Origin: Blastobasis lacticolella
Lineage: Eukaryota > Arthropoda > Insecta > Lepidoptera > Blastobasidae
Assembly (NCBI GenBank): GCA_905147135.1
Contig: LR990048.1
Span: forward strand, 14,430,563 to 14,494,562
DNA length: 64,000 bases
Direction of reading: 5' to 3'
Positions 12,801 to 27,800 of this stretch are shown here, piece by piece. A program made the translations under genes and the position numbers. Below the pieces are notes generated by a model. The model made no database searches. It saw only the letters and a program-made list of their open reading frames with translations, and had not been told where the DNA came from. Positions within the stretch are counted from its first letter, which is position 1. Every line of letters begins with the position of its first letter.

Positions 12801-15800
12801 AACAGTCAAAGTTTTCTATCAGAAATACTTACCTTTTTAAGATAAATAACGAAAAAAATTTACTTACAATTAAAATAAATAAGGCATATAAGGTACCCAT
12901 CTTTGTAAAGGAGAACTTCCCCAGTGGAGGGTAATAAAAGTAGCCTATGCCCATGCTCAGGTAATAAACTATCTCCATACAAAATTTCAGTATAAATATA
13001 TGCAGTAGTTTAGATATATAAGCGTAACAAGTAGACAAACAGAGTTAACTTTGCATTTATAATATTATGTAGAGATTGGTTCACGATTAGAAACGATAAA
13101 AAAATTATTGTTCATATTCAGGGTTTACATCTACTCTCCTTCTTCTCCTTCCTCTACTTTGATTTTGTTTTGTTACACGGCAGACAAACAGGCAAGCGGG
13201 CCCCCTGATGGAAAGTGGTCACCGCCGCCTATGGACATCAGCAACAGCAGGGGAGTCACCAATGCGTTGCCCGCCTCCAAAGAGACCTCTAATATACCTG
13301 TTGAACGATCACATGTCATAGTCCAAAAGAAACACTGTAGCTGGGAGCTCATTCCACGTCCGAATCGTACGAGCAAGAAACGTTCTTTCGAATATGTAAA
13401 TCATAGAAAGTATAGTAACTTTGCATTTAGAATTCATTATCATCCAGTCTATATTAATCCACGTGCGCGTCTAATGAGCGCTATGTCCTCATCTTGCCGC
13501 AATCAATCTGCACCTGAAGTCCTTCGCAAATAACCACTCCACCTGGCCGGATAGCATTCTAGAATACACTATATATGTTTGTAAATTGTGCATCCCATCA
13601 AAAGGTTTCACAAGTTTGAAATAAACTAGTGAACCCGGCGCGACTTTTTTTGCGGGGCGCCCTACCCCTACTCTACCCTACCCTACCCCTACCCCTACCC
13701 TACCTTATATCTAGTCTACACCTACTTTACCCCTACCTCCCCTGTTTTGCTTTCTTATAAACGTTCTTCTTGAATCACTCTATCTATTGATGGTAACCGC
13801 ATTAAAATCTTTTACTGCAAAAATATACGCAAACAATTTAATCATCATGAACAAGAAACCACGTAAACGCAACTAAAATTTCGAGGCCCACACTAAAGTA
13901 CGGTACATTAACTTTCACAGAGTAAAAATGCTTTAACAATTTTCGGGCATGTTGAGGAATTCAGTGCCGGGATTAAAATTAAATTGTCGATGTTCCGTGA
14001 AATCTCGTAGCGGGAGCTACGCGGGTTCTACGTAAATATTTGGAATGCTACGAAATTTGTAAGGTACGGTTTCTGGCATTGTGAGTAGTTTTGTTGGTGA
14101 AATATTATTTGTAATGTTGACTGATCTGGATGTGTGTCGAGATCGTAGCTTGTGGTACTTGATAGTTTTTCCTACCCCTATAGGATACGAACCCAAGTAT
14201 GTATGTATGTATGTATATGACCAAGGTCTTTTACGGTCACATTCATCTATTGTTAGGTACAGAATTAGAGTTGATTCATCAAAATCCTTGCCTAGTTTTA
14301 AATATACTCCCTCTCGTATGTCTGTCTATCTGTCTGCATATATGCTAACTCCTCAACCACTTATGGTTTTTGATGCGATTTTCACAATCATTAAGAGAAA
14401 TTCTTCCGGAAGATTTTTATTTATAATTTATGCATATTTTAATAGAGAAACCCTGAGAGCACCCGTGCAAAGTCGGGCCGGGTCACTAGTTTGTTATATG
14501 TTAACCCGGCGCGACTTCGTTAACGTAAACCTACTTCACCCCTATATACCCCTTTTTCTTGCCTATAAACCTTCCTCTTGACTTACTATATCGATTGTTG
14601 AAACCGCATTTTAATTCGTTGCGTAGTTTAAAAACTATAAGCCTACATAAGTACAGACGACGGGCAGCGACTTTGTTTACTATGTACTTAGATGTAAGTC
14701 TTTTAGGATCACACCCGTCTATGGTTAAATACTCTATCACATTCAGAATTGTTACAATTTATCATAATTATCTTTTCGTGAAAGATATTTACTGCCAATT
14801 TAGAGAAAAAGCCTTTCTGTTATTAATTGCCTATATTTTCAAACCCAGGATTGCCTGAAGGTTCGTCTCAGTCTTGATAAATAAAAATAGGGCAACCATT
14901 TCCTTATTACTAACAGCTATAGCGAGCCACAACGAAACCAGTACTGGGTCAGAGGAAGGAAGCAGGGAATGGAGGTAAAAGGTCGACCAGTATGACGGTG
15001 TATTGCAAAGGTCAATAAAGCTAGCGAGGTGATCGAACCTCTTGCTAGTGGAGCAAATATTTCTGATACGACTTGTGATTGCAAATTGTATTAGTGTTTA
15101 CTTTGGTTTAGTGCTGTGAGAAACATGTTTTTATTTCCCTTATTGCTAAAACATTGAACTCAAATTAAAAATATTAATTGAAATAGGATCACGTATCAAA
15201 AATTATTTTAAGAAATTTACTTACTTATCGATTGTTATTAGAAAGACATTTTTATTTACTTATTCAATTACTATAATCATTACATAATAACCAATTTAGG
15301 TTTGGGTTTCAGTTTTATTTTTAGAAAGGCTTTAAGGTAGGCTATCACTTCTTATGTTGATACTAGGATTGTATGTTTAGTTACACTTCCAACACTCCTC
15401 TATTGAATACAAAGATACGTAATAATATATATGACTATCCACTGCGACAAGGTCCGATCCTGACACACCTCTTTTGCTTTTGACACATTCATACTTCTTT
15501 TCATACATTATGCCGGTTGAGTGTGCTCCTGGCCTGCCTTTTTTTGGAGAAGTCAGTATTTTATCAGTATATGTCCTCTACGGCCGCCCTCTGATGGCCC
15601 TGCCATTCGCAAGAATAAAAATAAAGCCTTTCGTAAGCTGTCTCTCATCCACCCTATCCATATGTCCAAAGCATCACAGCATACCTCTTTCAATCCAGTC
15701 CCATCATACTTCATCTTACGACGAACTCCTCCTATTCCTCATTAATAACAACAAAAAGAGTGTCTAAGCTGTAACTGTAATTTGTTTATGAACATTAAAT

Positions 15801-18800
15801 TGTGGGTCACATTCGTAAGCTTATGTATGTATGTTATGAACTTTGTTTGGTCGCAATTTAGGAGTAAGACCAACAACTTACAACCATATTAGAAAATTCA
15901 TTTTTACCTTGTTCTAAAATACAAATACAATTGTAGCGGAGGTACCTATTAGATTTTTGTGCTTACCTCGATCGCTGAGCTCGATATTATGTTACTAGGA
16001 TTACAATTGACCTATATTGGTTCTTTGTAATGAAAACTAAAGGCATTTAATAAGTCATGTACCTACTCGTACCTATAGACCTATATGGTATATACATTGT
16101 ATAACTAAAGCGGCGGTGGCCTAATGGTTAAGGGGTCCGACTCGTACCCCGAGGTATCGAGTTCGAACCCTAGTTCCACCAATTACTCTATTCTGACTTA
16201 TGTACAATTTTTGAACACTAACCGATGCTCTTACGGTGAGGGACAACCTGCATATTCAGGCGTTTGAATGTGTAACGCGAAAGCATAACCGGGACATTAA
16301 CACCAGATGACCTAGACATATAGCTGCATATAGCTCCACTATATCCATGTAAATGGTTGTCTGGAAGAGATCGCTATTGGCGGTAAGACCGCCCTTGTAC
16401 TTGTCATAATCTTACAGAATCTGTGATAATTATACTGTTAATGTACAATATAGTGTTAAATAAATTAATAGTTTAATTTATCTAAACCGAGTAGCAGTGT
16501 TCTCTTTATGAAGAGAATTCTATTTGAAAATGTGAATTATTGTTACTTGAAATTGATACCTTACAAAATAAAGAACAGTGATAAGTTTTGGCAACTATTA
16601 TTTCTCCATCCATAATATTTTCTACATGTATATGACATTGTATACGTAGCTAATACACACCTACTCATCTCAAAACAGTTTAAAATGGATAGAAGAACTG
16701 ATTATCCATTCAAACATATATCCTTATTCTTACAGTCTTACAATAAAGTGGCTTTCCGCATCGTTCTATGCAAAACTCCAAAATCCAAAAACTCCCGCTA
16801 ATCCACTATAGTTTTAGAGAACTATCATTTAGATAACTTATTCCGTAAAGTTAATATGTACTTAAAGTACATGGATATTATATTAGAGATAACCCTAGAA
16901 CACCTGTACCAAATTCGCTTATTATGTACAACGGGTCGTTAATTATGTACAATTAATTACATTATGTACATTAAGTACATTATGTACACTCAGTTTCTCA
17001 TATTTTGTATTTTTTTAAATCAATTTGACTTAAATAGTTTTTTGCGTATATGGTACAATGTGTCAAAATGGAATTTTCGATGTTATCCTTTTACAAAGCC
17101 GTCACGGGGTGCCAATCGGCTACCGGGACTGATCTACCAGTCCCAGGGTCCCCAGCAGAAGACCTTGGTCGACCTCGCTTCGCCAATGGTATTAGGAGGC
17201 ACACCTCAAGGTACGAAACCGTCACACATCCAGTTCCCAGACTCAGAGCATTGCTCAACCTTGGATATCGCTCTCGCAAACGCTGCCACTAAACCAGAGC
17301 CGCTGCTAAATTTAAACCCAAATTAAACCCTCTGATATTAAATTTTATACCAACTCACACTTCCGGCAGGTACCTACATAGTATGTAGGTACATAGTACT
17401 GGCAAACATTAGCTAAATCGGCTATTACGGCACAGATTACGTCACCCCAGCTCACCGCATCTGACCGACTTCATGTGTGGGTCACTGGTCTTTTGTAAAC
17501 TCGGTGCTTTATTATACCTTCACGTTACAATGTATCGGACGCTGGTTCTACTCTGCTTCAGCTGTAATCCTAATAAGTATTTCTGTATTTACCTAGCTAA
17601 TGCGATTATTTGGCCCGATTGCACTAAACTTTTGGAGACGGCTAAGTTGATTTCAAATATTCCAAACAATAAAAGCATTGCACCAATCATTAACCTTATG
17701 TAAAAACTACACTCGGCGAGTGTTTCCCAAACGCGCGCCATAGAATTAATGTAGTTTGATCATGTTTTCAATATTGCACTATCAAAGCCAATGAATTTTT
17801 GTAGACGTAATCCTGAAATCAATTTCCATGCCTGTAGTTTCACAGACCATAAAAAATCAGAAAATATTGACAAGGATCGCCCCTGTATCCTACAGAAAAA
17901 AGTTGTGTGCGTTCTGTAACGTGTGCCGATCGATACGTCAGCCAGGCGGCAATTGTTTATCGATTTAAACAACAGAAGTAACCAAGCATGTATGACGAAA
18001 TCTAAGCGAGTTTCAAAATCATGTAATTGTTGGACTACGTCTATCTCCTCTAGGAGGCAACTCGACTTGCCAATACCAACTCACCATGTTGACAAAACCA
18101 CTCTGTCACTATCGATAATGAGCCTGCAGCTCTATAATAGACTGCGTAAAGATAATAAAGATATTCGTGAATGCAGAACTGACTCAGTTTCTGCAAACTA
18201 TTAAAAGCAACACTGACAAGAGCTTAATACTTTTTAAATGCGATTCTCGATGAACGAGACCTTTTGAGTGCCCTTCGCTGTTCAAGAGACTCAAAAGATT
18301 TGTTTAATTTTATATTACATTGACATTGACTATATTCAATTGGAAATTATTGGTTCCTTTTCTGACAATTTTGTTTGATATGTACAAAATAACAGGTAAT
18401 TTATAAATAATTTTAGTTAAATTTTAGATATTTTTTTTACAAATAGGCATGCGGACCACCTGATGAAAAGTGCGCAGCGCCGCCTATGGACATTAGCAAC
18501 ACCAGGGGTGCTACATTGGTAGCCCCCATTGGTTGCCCGTTTCTAAGGAGACCTCTAATATACCTCTTGAACGATCCATAGTCATAGTCCAAAGAAAACA
18601 CTGTGACTAGAAGCTCATTCCACATCCGAATCGTACGAGCTCGTCATTAACTGTTTTTTAATTTTAATATTTATATTTACTATTATGACATTATGAATAA
18701 TTTTTAATATTGAAATCATTTACATTATTTCACTAAGCAGGTCATCATCATCATCATCTCGGCGTTAAATCCCGGTTGCGCCCCCGCGCGACACGCGGGT

Positions 18801-21800
18801 GCCCGGGGTCCGCCTTCCTGCTATATCTAGTCCACTTTGCTCGGTCTTCGGCATCCTTCATAGTGAGTCCGTTGGCACGCATGTCACTCTTAACGACGTC
18901 CAGCCATCGCTTCTTGGGCCGGCCTCTCCTTCTCGTGCCTGGTGGGGGCGGCATGGCCAGACATCTGTTCCCCACATAATTTGCCGGTCTGCGCAAGACG
19001 TGGCCATACCATCGAAGGCGACACTCCTGTAGCTTATCTGCGATGTCACGGACACGAAGGCTACCGCGGATGTGGGCGCTCCGCACGCGATCTTTGCGGG
19101 AAACCCCACACATCCACCGCAGCATCTAAGCAGGTATTCAGCAAAAAAGAATTAAGAGATTGAATATGAATATACTCAAAACACGTAGGAAACTTTTGTA
19201 TTTCGCATACCTCATAATCGTAAAACACAATTTAGGATGGAAAAGTATGTGGGTAGTGCAAGGTGGTGTCAGGGTTTTGAGGCTAACCGTAAAAAAGTTT
19301 GTTTCGATTTGTTTGTGCAGGCGAATAAAATAATAAAACGTTTATCAGTATTGTTAATCAAATACTAGCTTTCTTGCTTGAGTCTTAATCCGCGTAAAAT
19401 TCGGTTTCTAGGTGCCGGTCCCGTTCCTGTGCAAACCACACTGAATTTCGGGAAACATTTCAGGTGAAAGAATTTTTAAAATCGGTTAAAGAGTTTATCC
19501 ATTACAAACAAACATTCACATCATTCCTCTTTATAATATTAGTATATACTAGTTGATCCGGCGCGACTTCGTTCGCAAACAACTACTTTACTAAGTACTT
19601 CCTACCCTTTTTTCTTACTTTTAAACCTTACTCATGAATCACGCCATCTATTGTTGAAAACCGCATTAAAATTCGTTGCGAAGTTTAAAAGATCTAAGCG
19701 TACGTAGATACATAGGGCATTTATGCACTGCCAAATCCACTATTTGGACGTATGTGGCACTCTATTACAGTTGAAAATTACAAGAACAGAAATTAATTAA
19801 GAAAGATTAAGAACCAATACAACATTGCCTCAAATACGAGCAAATATCTCTCGGTATTTACCGACAATCATCCAAGCAAATAAGGAAATTACGGAAGTGG
19901 GTCATTTGAAAAGTAAACATCTGCACTATATTCCACGAGATCAATGCTAACGGCTCGAGGAAACGTTGCAATAACATAATTTATTCACAATGGTATCGTA
20001 CTAAAAGGGAGTACACCCACTATTTTTTATTTATTTGAAGTTATGGCTTCCATAAACAGACGTTCCGTTTTGGCTGGACTCGAGTAACCGTCAGTTGCCA
20101 TTGATACTAATTCTTACGAAGTACAAAATAATGTCGCTTTGGGATTAAATCGGATGCGTAGGCGACCTTGGTCGGACGTCCGACACGTAACCCGCATCCT
20201 AAAGCGATTTAATAGTATACTGCGTAAGGATTACTGTCAGTATTAACTGCAACTGACGGTTGATCGGATCTAGCCAAATCGCAGCGTCTGTTACTAGTAA
20301 AGGAACGGCACAGAGAACGCGAAAATTCTCGCGTACTTTTTTCTCATCGTTGAGAACTGTCGCCACTGTCTAAAGTATAAAATCGTACAAACACACTTAG
20401 AAGTCAGTGTCGCCGCGCTCACTCCGCGCGTCATATGATTTTATTATTTTATTTTATTGTATTTGGATGATCACAGCTTACAACAATAAGATAAGTACAA
20501 TAGCATAATTTCCATCGGCCATTTACGAGACACCACAGATAAATTTCACAAATTAACTATAACATTCTAGTTCTATTTTGTACTTTATGCCGTTGTGATA
20601 TGGTTCATTTGTTAAGTATGTAAAAAATTGCTCATGGGTTTTTCCAACCTGTCTGCGCCGTCCCTAATTGTATGTAGGTATAATAAGTACATATTTAAAA
20701 AAGTATATATGTAGTTTATCAGTTATCTATCACCCTTAACAAAGCTCTGCTTACTTCGGGGCTAGATGGCGCTGACTGAATTTGTCCAAGCAAATAAAAA
20801 AAATCCAACGACGTCACTAACGGTTAAGACAATTTATTGGCAGTTCGGCCAATGAATTGTTGTGAGTAATTGTATTATTTTTAATTAACAAATTCAGGTG
20901 AAATGGTCGGTGTCCGTGTCATTGTAACTTTTGAAGTTCCCAAAATACCAAGATGTTATCGTAGATTTAGTGGTCTTCTCGGGGCAGCCTGTGCGAAAGC
21001 TCTGACTGGTGTTTTATAGCATGCTTCAACTTTCACAAATCTATGCTTTAAACTGTTATTAATGTGAATATAAAGTTGTATACAAATAAGGATCAAAAAG
21101 TTCATTCGATATGCAACTTTAAATAAGCCCGCGATCTGACAAATCCTGGATCATGGTCAAGGCGGACCCGAGAGTACAACCGGGACGTTAATGAGAAAAT
21201 GAACATTATAATGAAAAATTTTGAATTTTATGAAAAATTGTTGGATAAAGCTATCCTTCTAAAAACGTAGCGTTGTAGCACAAACGTAGCAAAGTAGCAA
21301 ATAGCGTAGCATTATGGTAGCGTAGTGCATAGTATTTGATGATACTGCGCAAAAAGTATAACTTAGGATGAACATTCTAAATGAAACAACTTTAAACTAA
21401 TTAATCGCTATTTTAAACAGGCCGATTTGTAAAAGCTCTTTTAACGGTAGAATATTTCTTTTATAACTTTACTAAATGAGTATCTTATTTATTACTAGCT
21501 GACCCGGCAAACGTTGTTTTGCCATATAAATAAAAAAAAATTTAGGGGTGGACTACCCCTAATATTTAGGGGGATGAAAAATAGATATTGGCCGATTCTC
21601 ATAGATACCGGATAAGCACAAAAAAATTCATCAAAATCGGTCAAGCCGTTTCGGAGGTGTATGGCAACGAAAACTGTGACACGAGAATTTTATATATTAG
21701 AAGAAGATGAACGCCAAGATAATAAAAAGCAATTATTAATATTGAAAAAGAACCTTACTCCATCAAAAGATATCCTAACTTATCCTAACTAAAGAAAAAA

Positions 21801-24800
21801 AATTTTGCCCTAGGTAGCGAAACTTTGACCTAAACTTAATTAAAGAAAATAAACTGACTCCCCATACGAATCAAACGGCATAGCGGTGCTATTGCCTGAG
21901 CATGTCAAATTTTTTCTTCGAATTAAGCAAGGTTGTAGAACAATAGATAGTTGTCTGTTTTAATTAGTAGGAATTCTGTGCTAAGACGTTATGGATTATC
22001 ATTTATCATGACTTATCTGAGTTATGTACGTTATAAGACACTTTACTTTTTGGTAACAATAATGTGGCTGAAAAGCGAAACTGCTAAGAGGATGTGTGGC
22101 CGACCGGTTTTTTTTTACTTACATGTCATGGATAAGTAGCCTATACGTTTTGTTAAAGTTGCTTTGTGAGTATCAAGTTGTATGACAACTTTGACACAGA
22201 GTAACTTTACCATAACTTATTGGGCAGTTACCGATTACCTATGATAACGAAATTTTGCAATAAGGCCTTACAGCACATTTTCATACAATTTCCAAAGAAA
22301 AGGATATTTTACCTACCGCCACAATAGCAAGACTATTTTGCTCTTAAACGGTTGGGAATTCGTAAAAGAAAACTTATAAAGAAAAAGTTGTAGAGAATTT
22401 TATGTGTAACAGCCTTAGTGTATGAGCACTTTTTTCTATAGGCCGCCGTTTAAGTAATAAGCAAAAGACTGGAATAAGTCCAACAATTTCAAAGCTTTTT
22501 GGACCCCTCCAAGGTAGTATAGGCTACTCGAGGTCGACAACTTAAATTACACACCCCTCACTATTCCCAAAATTTCATAAAAATCGGAATTGTGTCTAGG
22601 TCGTAACTACCTGCCGACCGGGCTATACAATAAATTATGATGATCATATTAGAGACCGAATGCGAGACGTCTGCGAAACCGGTTCTAACTAGTTGTGATC
22701 ACATTAGCAAATGTCACTGTCAGTATCATGCTGACAAGTGTCACCCACGTCACAATTAGCTGGTCGAGAGGGAAATGCTGCTGTAAGTAGGCTTTGGGAA
22801 TAGCATCGCTGCTTTGTAGTATGATTTTGTGCATCTGGGTACAATCTATAACGTATCTTTTAGTTTATTATTATTATCATAGCGAACCCGAAATACGACG
22901 GCGAATAGGAATGGCCAAATCAGTGATGACTCAACTTAGAGAAATAGGAATATCACATATCGGACAAAAACACACCTAGTCCGCACACTGGTTTTCTCCA
23001 TTGACGCGGAGACATGAACTATGAAAGCCGCTTATAGAGCAAGAGTTGACGCGTTCAAGATGTGGTGTTGGCGCCGTTTACTTAGAATCCCATCGACAGC
23101 TTTCCGTACTAATGTATCGGTTTTGAAGGAATTAAATTTGCAGAATACACAGCGATTGTCGTCGATCTGTATGCAGAGAGTGGTGCGCTATTTCGGCCAT
23201 ATTGCCCGTCGGCCCAACAACAATCTGGAACGACTTGTGGTGACAGGAAAGTCGAGGGCAAGAGACCCAGAGGCCGAAGTCAGAAGAAATGGGCGGAACA
23301 AATATCCGAAGAACTGGACATCCGTCAACGACGTAGGTACTACATTTGTATATCATCGCTCTCTAACGAGATGCACATGCGATTTGACGGGGAGCATAAT
23401 ATTACAGTCAAATTAAACATAAACAGGAAGCGTCAAATCAGATATCTATGCTTTTTCATATGTTGTTCATTATGTAAATGCGACGTTAAATCCAAGTTTT
23501 CGACATTGAGATAAGACGGGGTCAGCGGTAAAATAAAAAAAAATCGCATTTTTTCTTAAATTTTTTCATTTTTACAGTTCGACCGTAGAAAGTTTAGACA
23601 GTAATGTCATGAAGTCTTGAGTCCGAGATCGTGCTATCTGTATTTTTCTGGAGAAGTTGGATATACTAGTCGTGTAATACTTGTGTAGTCAGAGGCATTT
23701 TGGTACATACTTTTTCTGAGTTACGTACATTAGCTGAACACTAACCGATGCTCATACGCTGAGGGTTCTTTGTGATAAAACTGAATGTAATCATGATCCA
23801 ATCTGGTCTGATCCCCATGTTAACAGGGTCACGCCCAGTGAGGTCAAATGGCAGGCGGTCCACTGTATCGTTGTCAAGGTGGACCCTGAGTACAACCGGG
23901 ATATTGACGAAAAGATGATTATTTATAATAATTTAAAGTAGTCGCTACAACCGAGCTGCTGCCACTGTTCCGAAGTATTGGATAATTTCTATTGGTTTTA
24001 AGACTTTCGTGGTTACTCACTATACTTTCATCATATATGTTATCGGGTTTGTTGTTATCAGTTACTATTGTTTTTAGCTGGATATTTTAAGGCGATTGCA
24101 CGCCTCATGGTCACAAGTAGACTCTTAACAAAAGGTGGTTTGTTACCACGGTTGGTATTGTTTTTATATGTAATAAAGCATTACTTTAGGATTTTCGAGT
24201 ACGATTTAACTCAAAAATTCGGGCGGAGCCAGCGACCCTTTCGGCTATCGTGCCGGAGTTCCATCGATAGCTGCATTGCATGGCGGCGGCCTTGACACGG
24301 CGCGCGGGTTGCCGCGGATGTCACTACCCCGCGCCACGGGGTAGTAGCGGTATGTACAGAACACAGATTTTTTTTTGTAGTCCCTCTAGTGGTCTCCACG
24401 CGAAGATTGAAAATAACGTTTCTCGCTCGTACGATTCGGATGTGGAATGAGCTCCCAGTCAGTTTCCATTGGACTATGACATGGGATCGTTCAGGAGGTA
24501 AATATACCTCCTGAACGATCCCTTTTCTAAGAACGTCTCGCATCGCGTTGAACGGCAACGCATTGGTAGCACCCCTGGTGTTGCTGATGTCCATAGGCGG
24601 CGGTGACCATTTCTATCAGCTGGCCCGCATGCCCGTTTGTCTGCCCTATTACATTAAAAAAATAGGACGACCTGAATGGTTCAGTTGCAATTATGATCAC
24701 ATTATGGCAAGAAATAGATATTGGTCCTTTGCAGGGCACATATTAATGTGAACGATCTTTAAAATGCTATTCGATCTTGTAAATACTCTTTTCAAAATTT

Positions 24801-27800
24801 ATAATAAATTAATAAATACAGTAGCAACCCTGGTGGGTCGGCAAGTTTACGTCATAATTTTCGAGGACGACGGGAGTGGGCCTTCTGTTAGATCTCTATT
24901 TTGTGCTTATGGTTCCGCGCATTCTTTACAATTAAAATCGGGACTCGCAGGGATCGGAGATCACCGCAGCTGCTACCTTGCTACTGCAGTCTTCTCGTGA
25001 CTTCGGTGGATGTAGCCCTGCCAAAACAATGAGACAAACAAATCGCAAAGGCACGTCGCGTGTGAGTCCCGATAAATGTAATAATTTGCTAAAATATTTT
25101 TACGCATGACGCCGCATGCCAGAATTAGTAAGTACAAGCGAAGTTACAACCCATTATCAGCGCTTTTTGAGCGCCAATATAAATTAATATTCTTGGACAA
25201 TTCACACAGCGCCATCTAGCCCCAAAGTAAGCAAAGCTTATGCTATGGGTATCAGAAAACTGATAAACTACTTACATGTTTTTAAATACAAACTTATTAC
25301 ACATACAACACCCAGACCCGTCACTCAAATTAAAATTCCTCATTTCAATTTCCATCCGGCCGGGAATCGAACGTGGCAGGCCAATGTTAACCAACTGAGT
25401 TCAAATCAAGTCGACGGATATAAAAAGTAAAAAATAAAACGTACCCATATCCAATATACTCGTATACATTGCATATATACAGTAAACTATATGCAGTTAG
25501 ATCACGTGATAAGATTGGCCATTTAGATAGCGGTGTGGCTGGAACGTTTAGCACTCAAGTTAGCAAGTTCGTGTTTGTAGTTCTGGAATGGAATTTAAAC
25601 TGAATTCCGATATTTTTCTAGTGAAATATAAATATATATAATATATATATTTTTGTGAGTGGATTTTAGACGTAAGTTTGATTATCTATAATCTGTCTAG
25701 ACTGACTTGTCTTATTTGGTTAAGAAAATTATGTATTTTAATGGATAATGTGCAGCATATATAGTTTCTTATATAATTCAAGATAACTATACATAATGTA
25801 CGTAGCGTGATTGATACGGCAAGTCGTGATTTTCGGCATTGTTTGTTCACCAAAAAAGACAAGTCAGTTTGGACATATCATAGTTTTTTTGTCATACGGG
25901 AGACAAACAGGTAAGCGGGCGCCTGGTGGTTACTATTATATAGACACTAGTGCCCAGCGTGACTTCAATTTCAAATACGTTTATTCAATTTAGGTTGTTA
26001 CAAACACTTTTGAACGAGATACCAGCGGTGCCAAATTGACTATCGACATATCGAAGCACTGAAAGCGTGTTTGTACGAAAACGCCACGATGTCAGTTTGT
26101 CTCCAGGATAAGACCACAGAACCTATTCAGCTGCTGCGAGGTGTTAGACAAGGTGATGTTATATCACCGAAGTTGTTCACCGTTGCACTGGAGGATATGT
26201 TTAGGCTTCTGGACTGGGACGAACTTGGCATCAATATTAACGGCGAGTACCTCACTCACCTCAGATTTGCTGACGATATCGTAGTCATGGCTGAAACCCT
26301 GAAAGACTTGGACAAAATGCTCGATGACCTCTGTAGTGGCTCTCAACAAGTAGGTCTTAAAATGAACATGGACAAGACGAAAATTATGTCGAATGGCCAT
26401 GTTGTGCCTACTCCAGTGACAGTTGATGGCACTGCACTTGAAGTTGTTGACGACTATACATACCTAGGACAAATAGTCCAGCTAGGTAGGTCCAATTTCG
26501 AGAAAGAGGTCAATCGACGAATCCAACTCGGTTGGGCAGCGTTCGGGAAGCTACGCCACATATTTTCGTCCCAATTACCGCAGTGTCTCAAGACGAAGGT
26601 CTTTGACCAATGTGTGTGACCAGTGATGACTTACGGAACTGAAACGTGGCCGCTCACTGTGGGCCTTATAAGAAAGCTCACTGTTACCCTAAGGGCAATG
26701 GAAAGAGCTATGCTCGGAGTTTCTTTGCGCGATCGAATCAGAAATGAGGAGATCCGCAAGCGAACCAAGACCACCGACATAGCTCTTAAGGATTGCTAGA
26801 CTGAAGTGGCAGTGGGCAGGGCACATAGCTCGTAGAACAGATGGCCGATGGGGCAGTAAAGTTCTCGAGTGGCGACCACGTATCGGAAGACGCAGCGTGG
26901 GAAGCCTCCTACAAGGTGGACCGACGACCTGGTAAGGATCGCAGGTACTAACTAGCTTGACGCGGAAAGCACAGGACCGCTCTTTGTAGAGATCTCTAGG
27001 GGAGGCCTTTGCCCAGCAGTGGGCGTCTTCTGGCTGATATGATGATGATGATGATGACCTACATTAGAAAATATTAAATAAAAAACGTAAACATTTAAAA
27101 AGCTAGGCGCCGCGGCATCATCGAGCGCATGTCCTTGGCCGTGCTGAGACTGACCGACCAGTTAAAACAGCCATAGGCACGACCATAGAAAAACAAAATA
27201 AACTCTGCAACTCAATTCAACTTCATTCGCGTTGCCTCCTACCCCTACCATACCCCACCCTAGCCTACATCTACCCTACACCTACCCTACCTTACACTTG
27301 AATATGAACATAGGCTACTTTTTATTTTCCTCCACTCGCAACTTCGCAAGATATAGGCGCTACTCCACGCGGGCCAAGCAACGGGCATATAGCTAGCTAG
27401 AAATAAGTAGATACTAACTCATTCCTTATCACGATTGGTCAACAATTGATGTTAAAAGGCTACGTAGAGCACAAACTAACTATCAACTATGTAATCATTA
27501 ATATACAGTACGTTAACTACGATAGAACTTTGTGCCCATTGTGTTACATAATAAATCATACGAGTCCAGTAACTAAATTAGCTTCGTATAATAGGACCAC
27601 GCTAAGTCCGAATCTACTAACAGTGTTAGAAATTACAATATCAGTGTGGATATGGCAATATCGATTGGATAATCTGTCCTTGTCAGTCATTTCCCATTAA
27701 TATTTAGATGATTCGCACACTGGAACGCAGCACCGTACGGTTGTGCGTGACGTGCGTTAGTGCGTGACATGAAGTTCTTTGAGCTGTCATCGGTTTCTAT

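Noticed and set aside
16108..16185. tRNA gene
   Set aside because: A- and B-box-like sequences are present, but the acceptor ends do not pair and the unit continues into a SINE body with relatives elsewhere in the window.
24211..24594. 127-codon minus frame as an exon
   Set aside because: Much of it is the reverse of a LINE 3' end and an inverted repeat. The remaining GC-rich part has no good donor.
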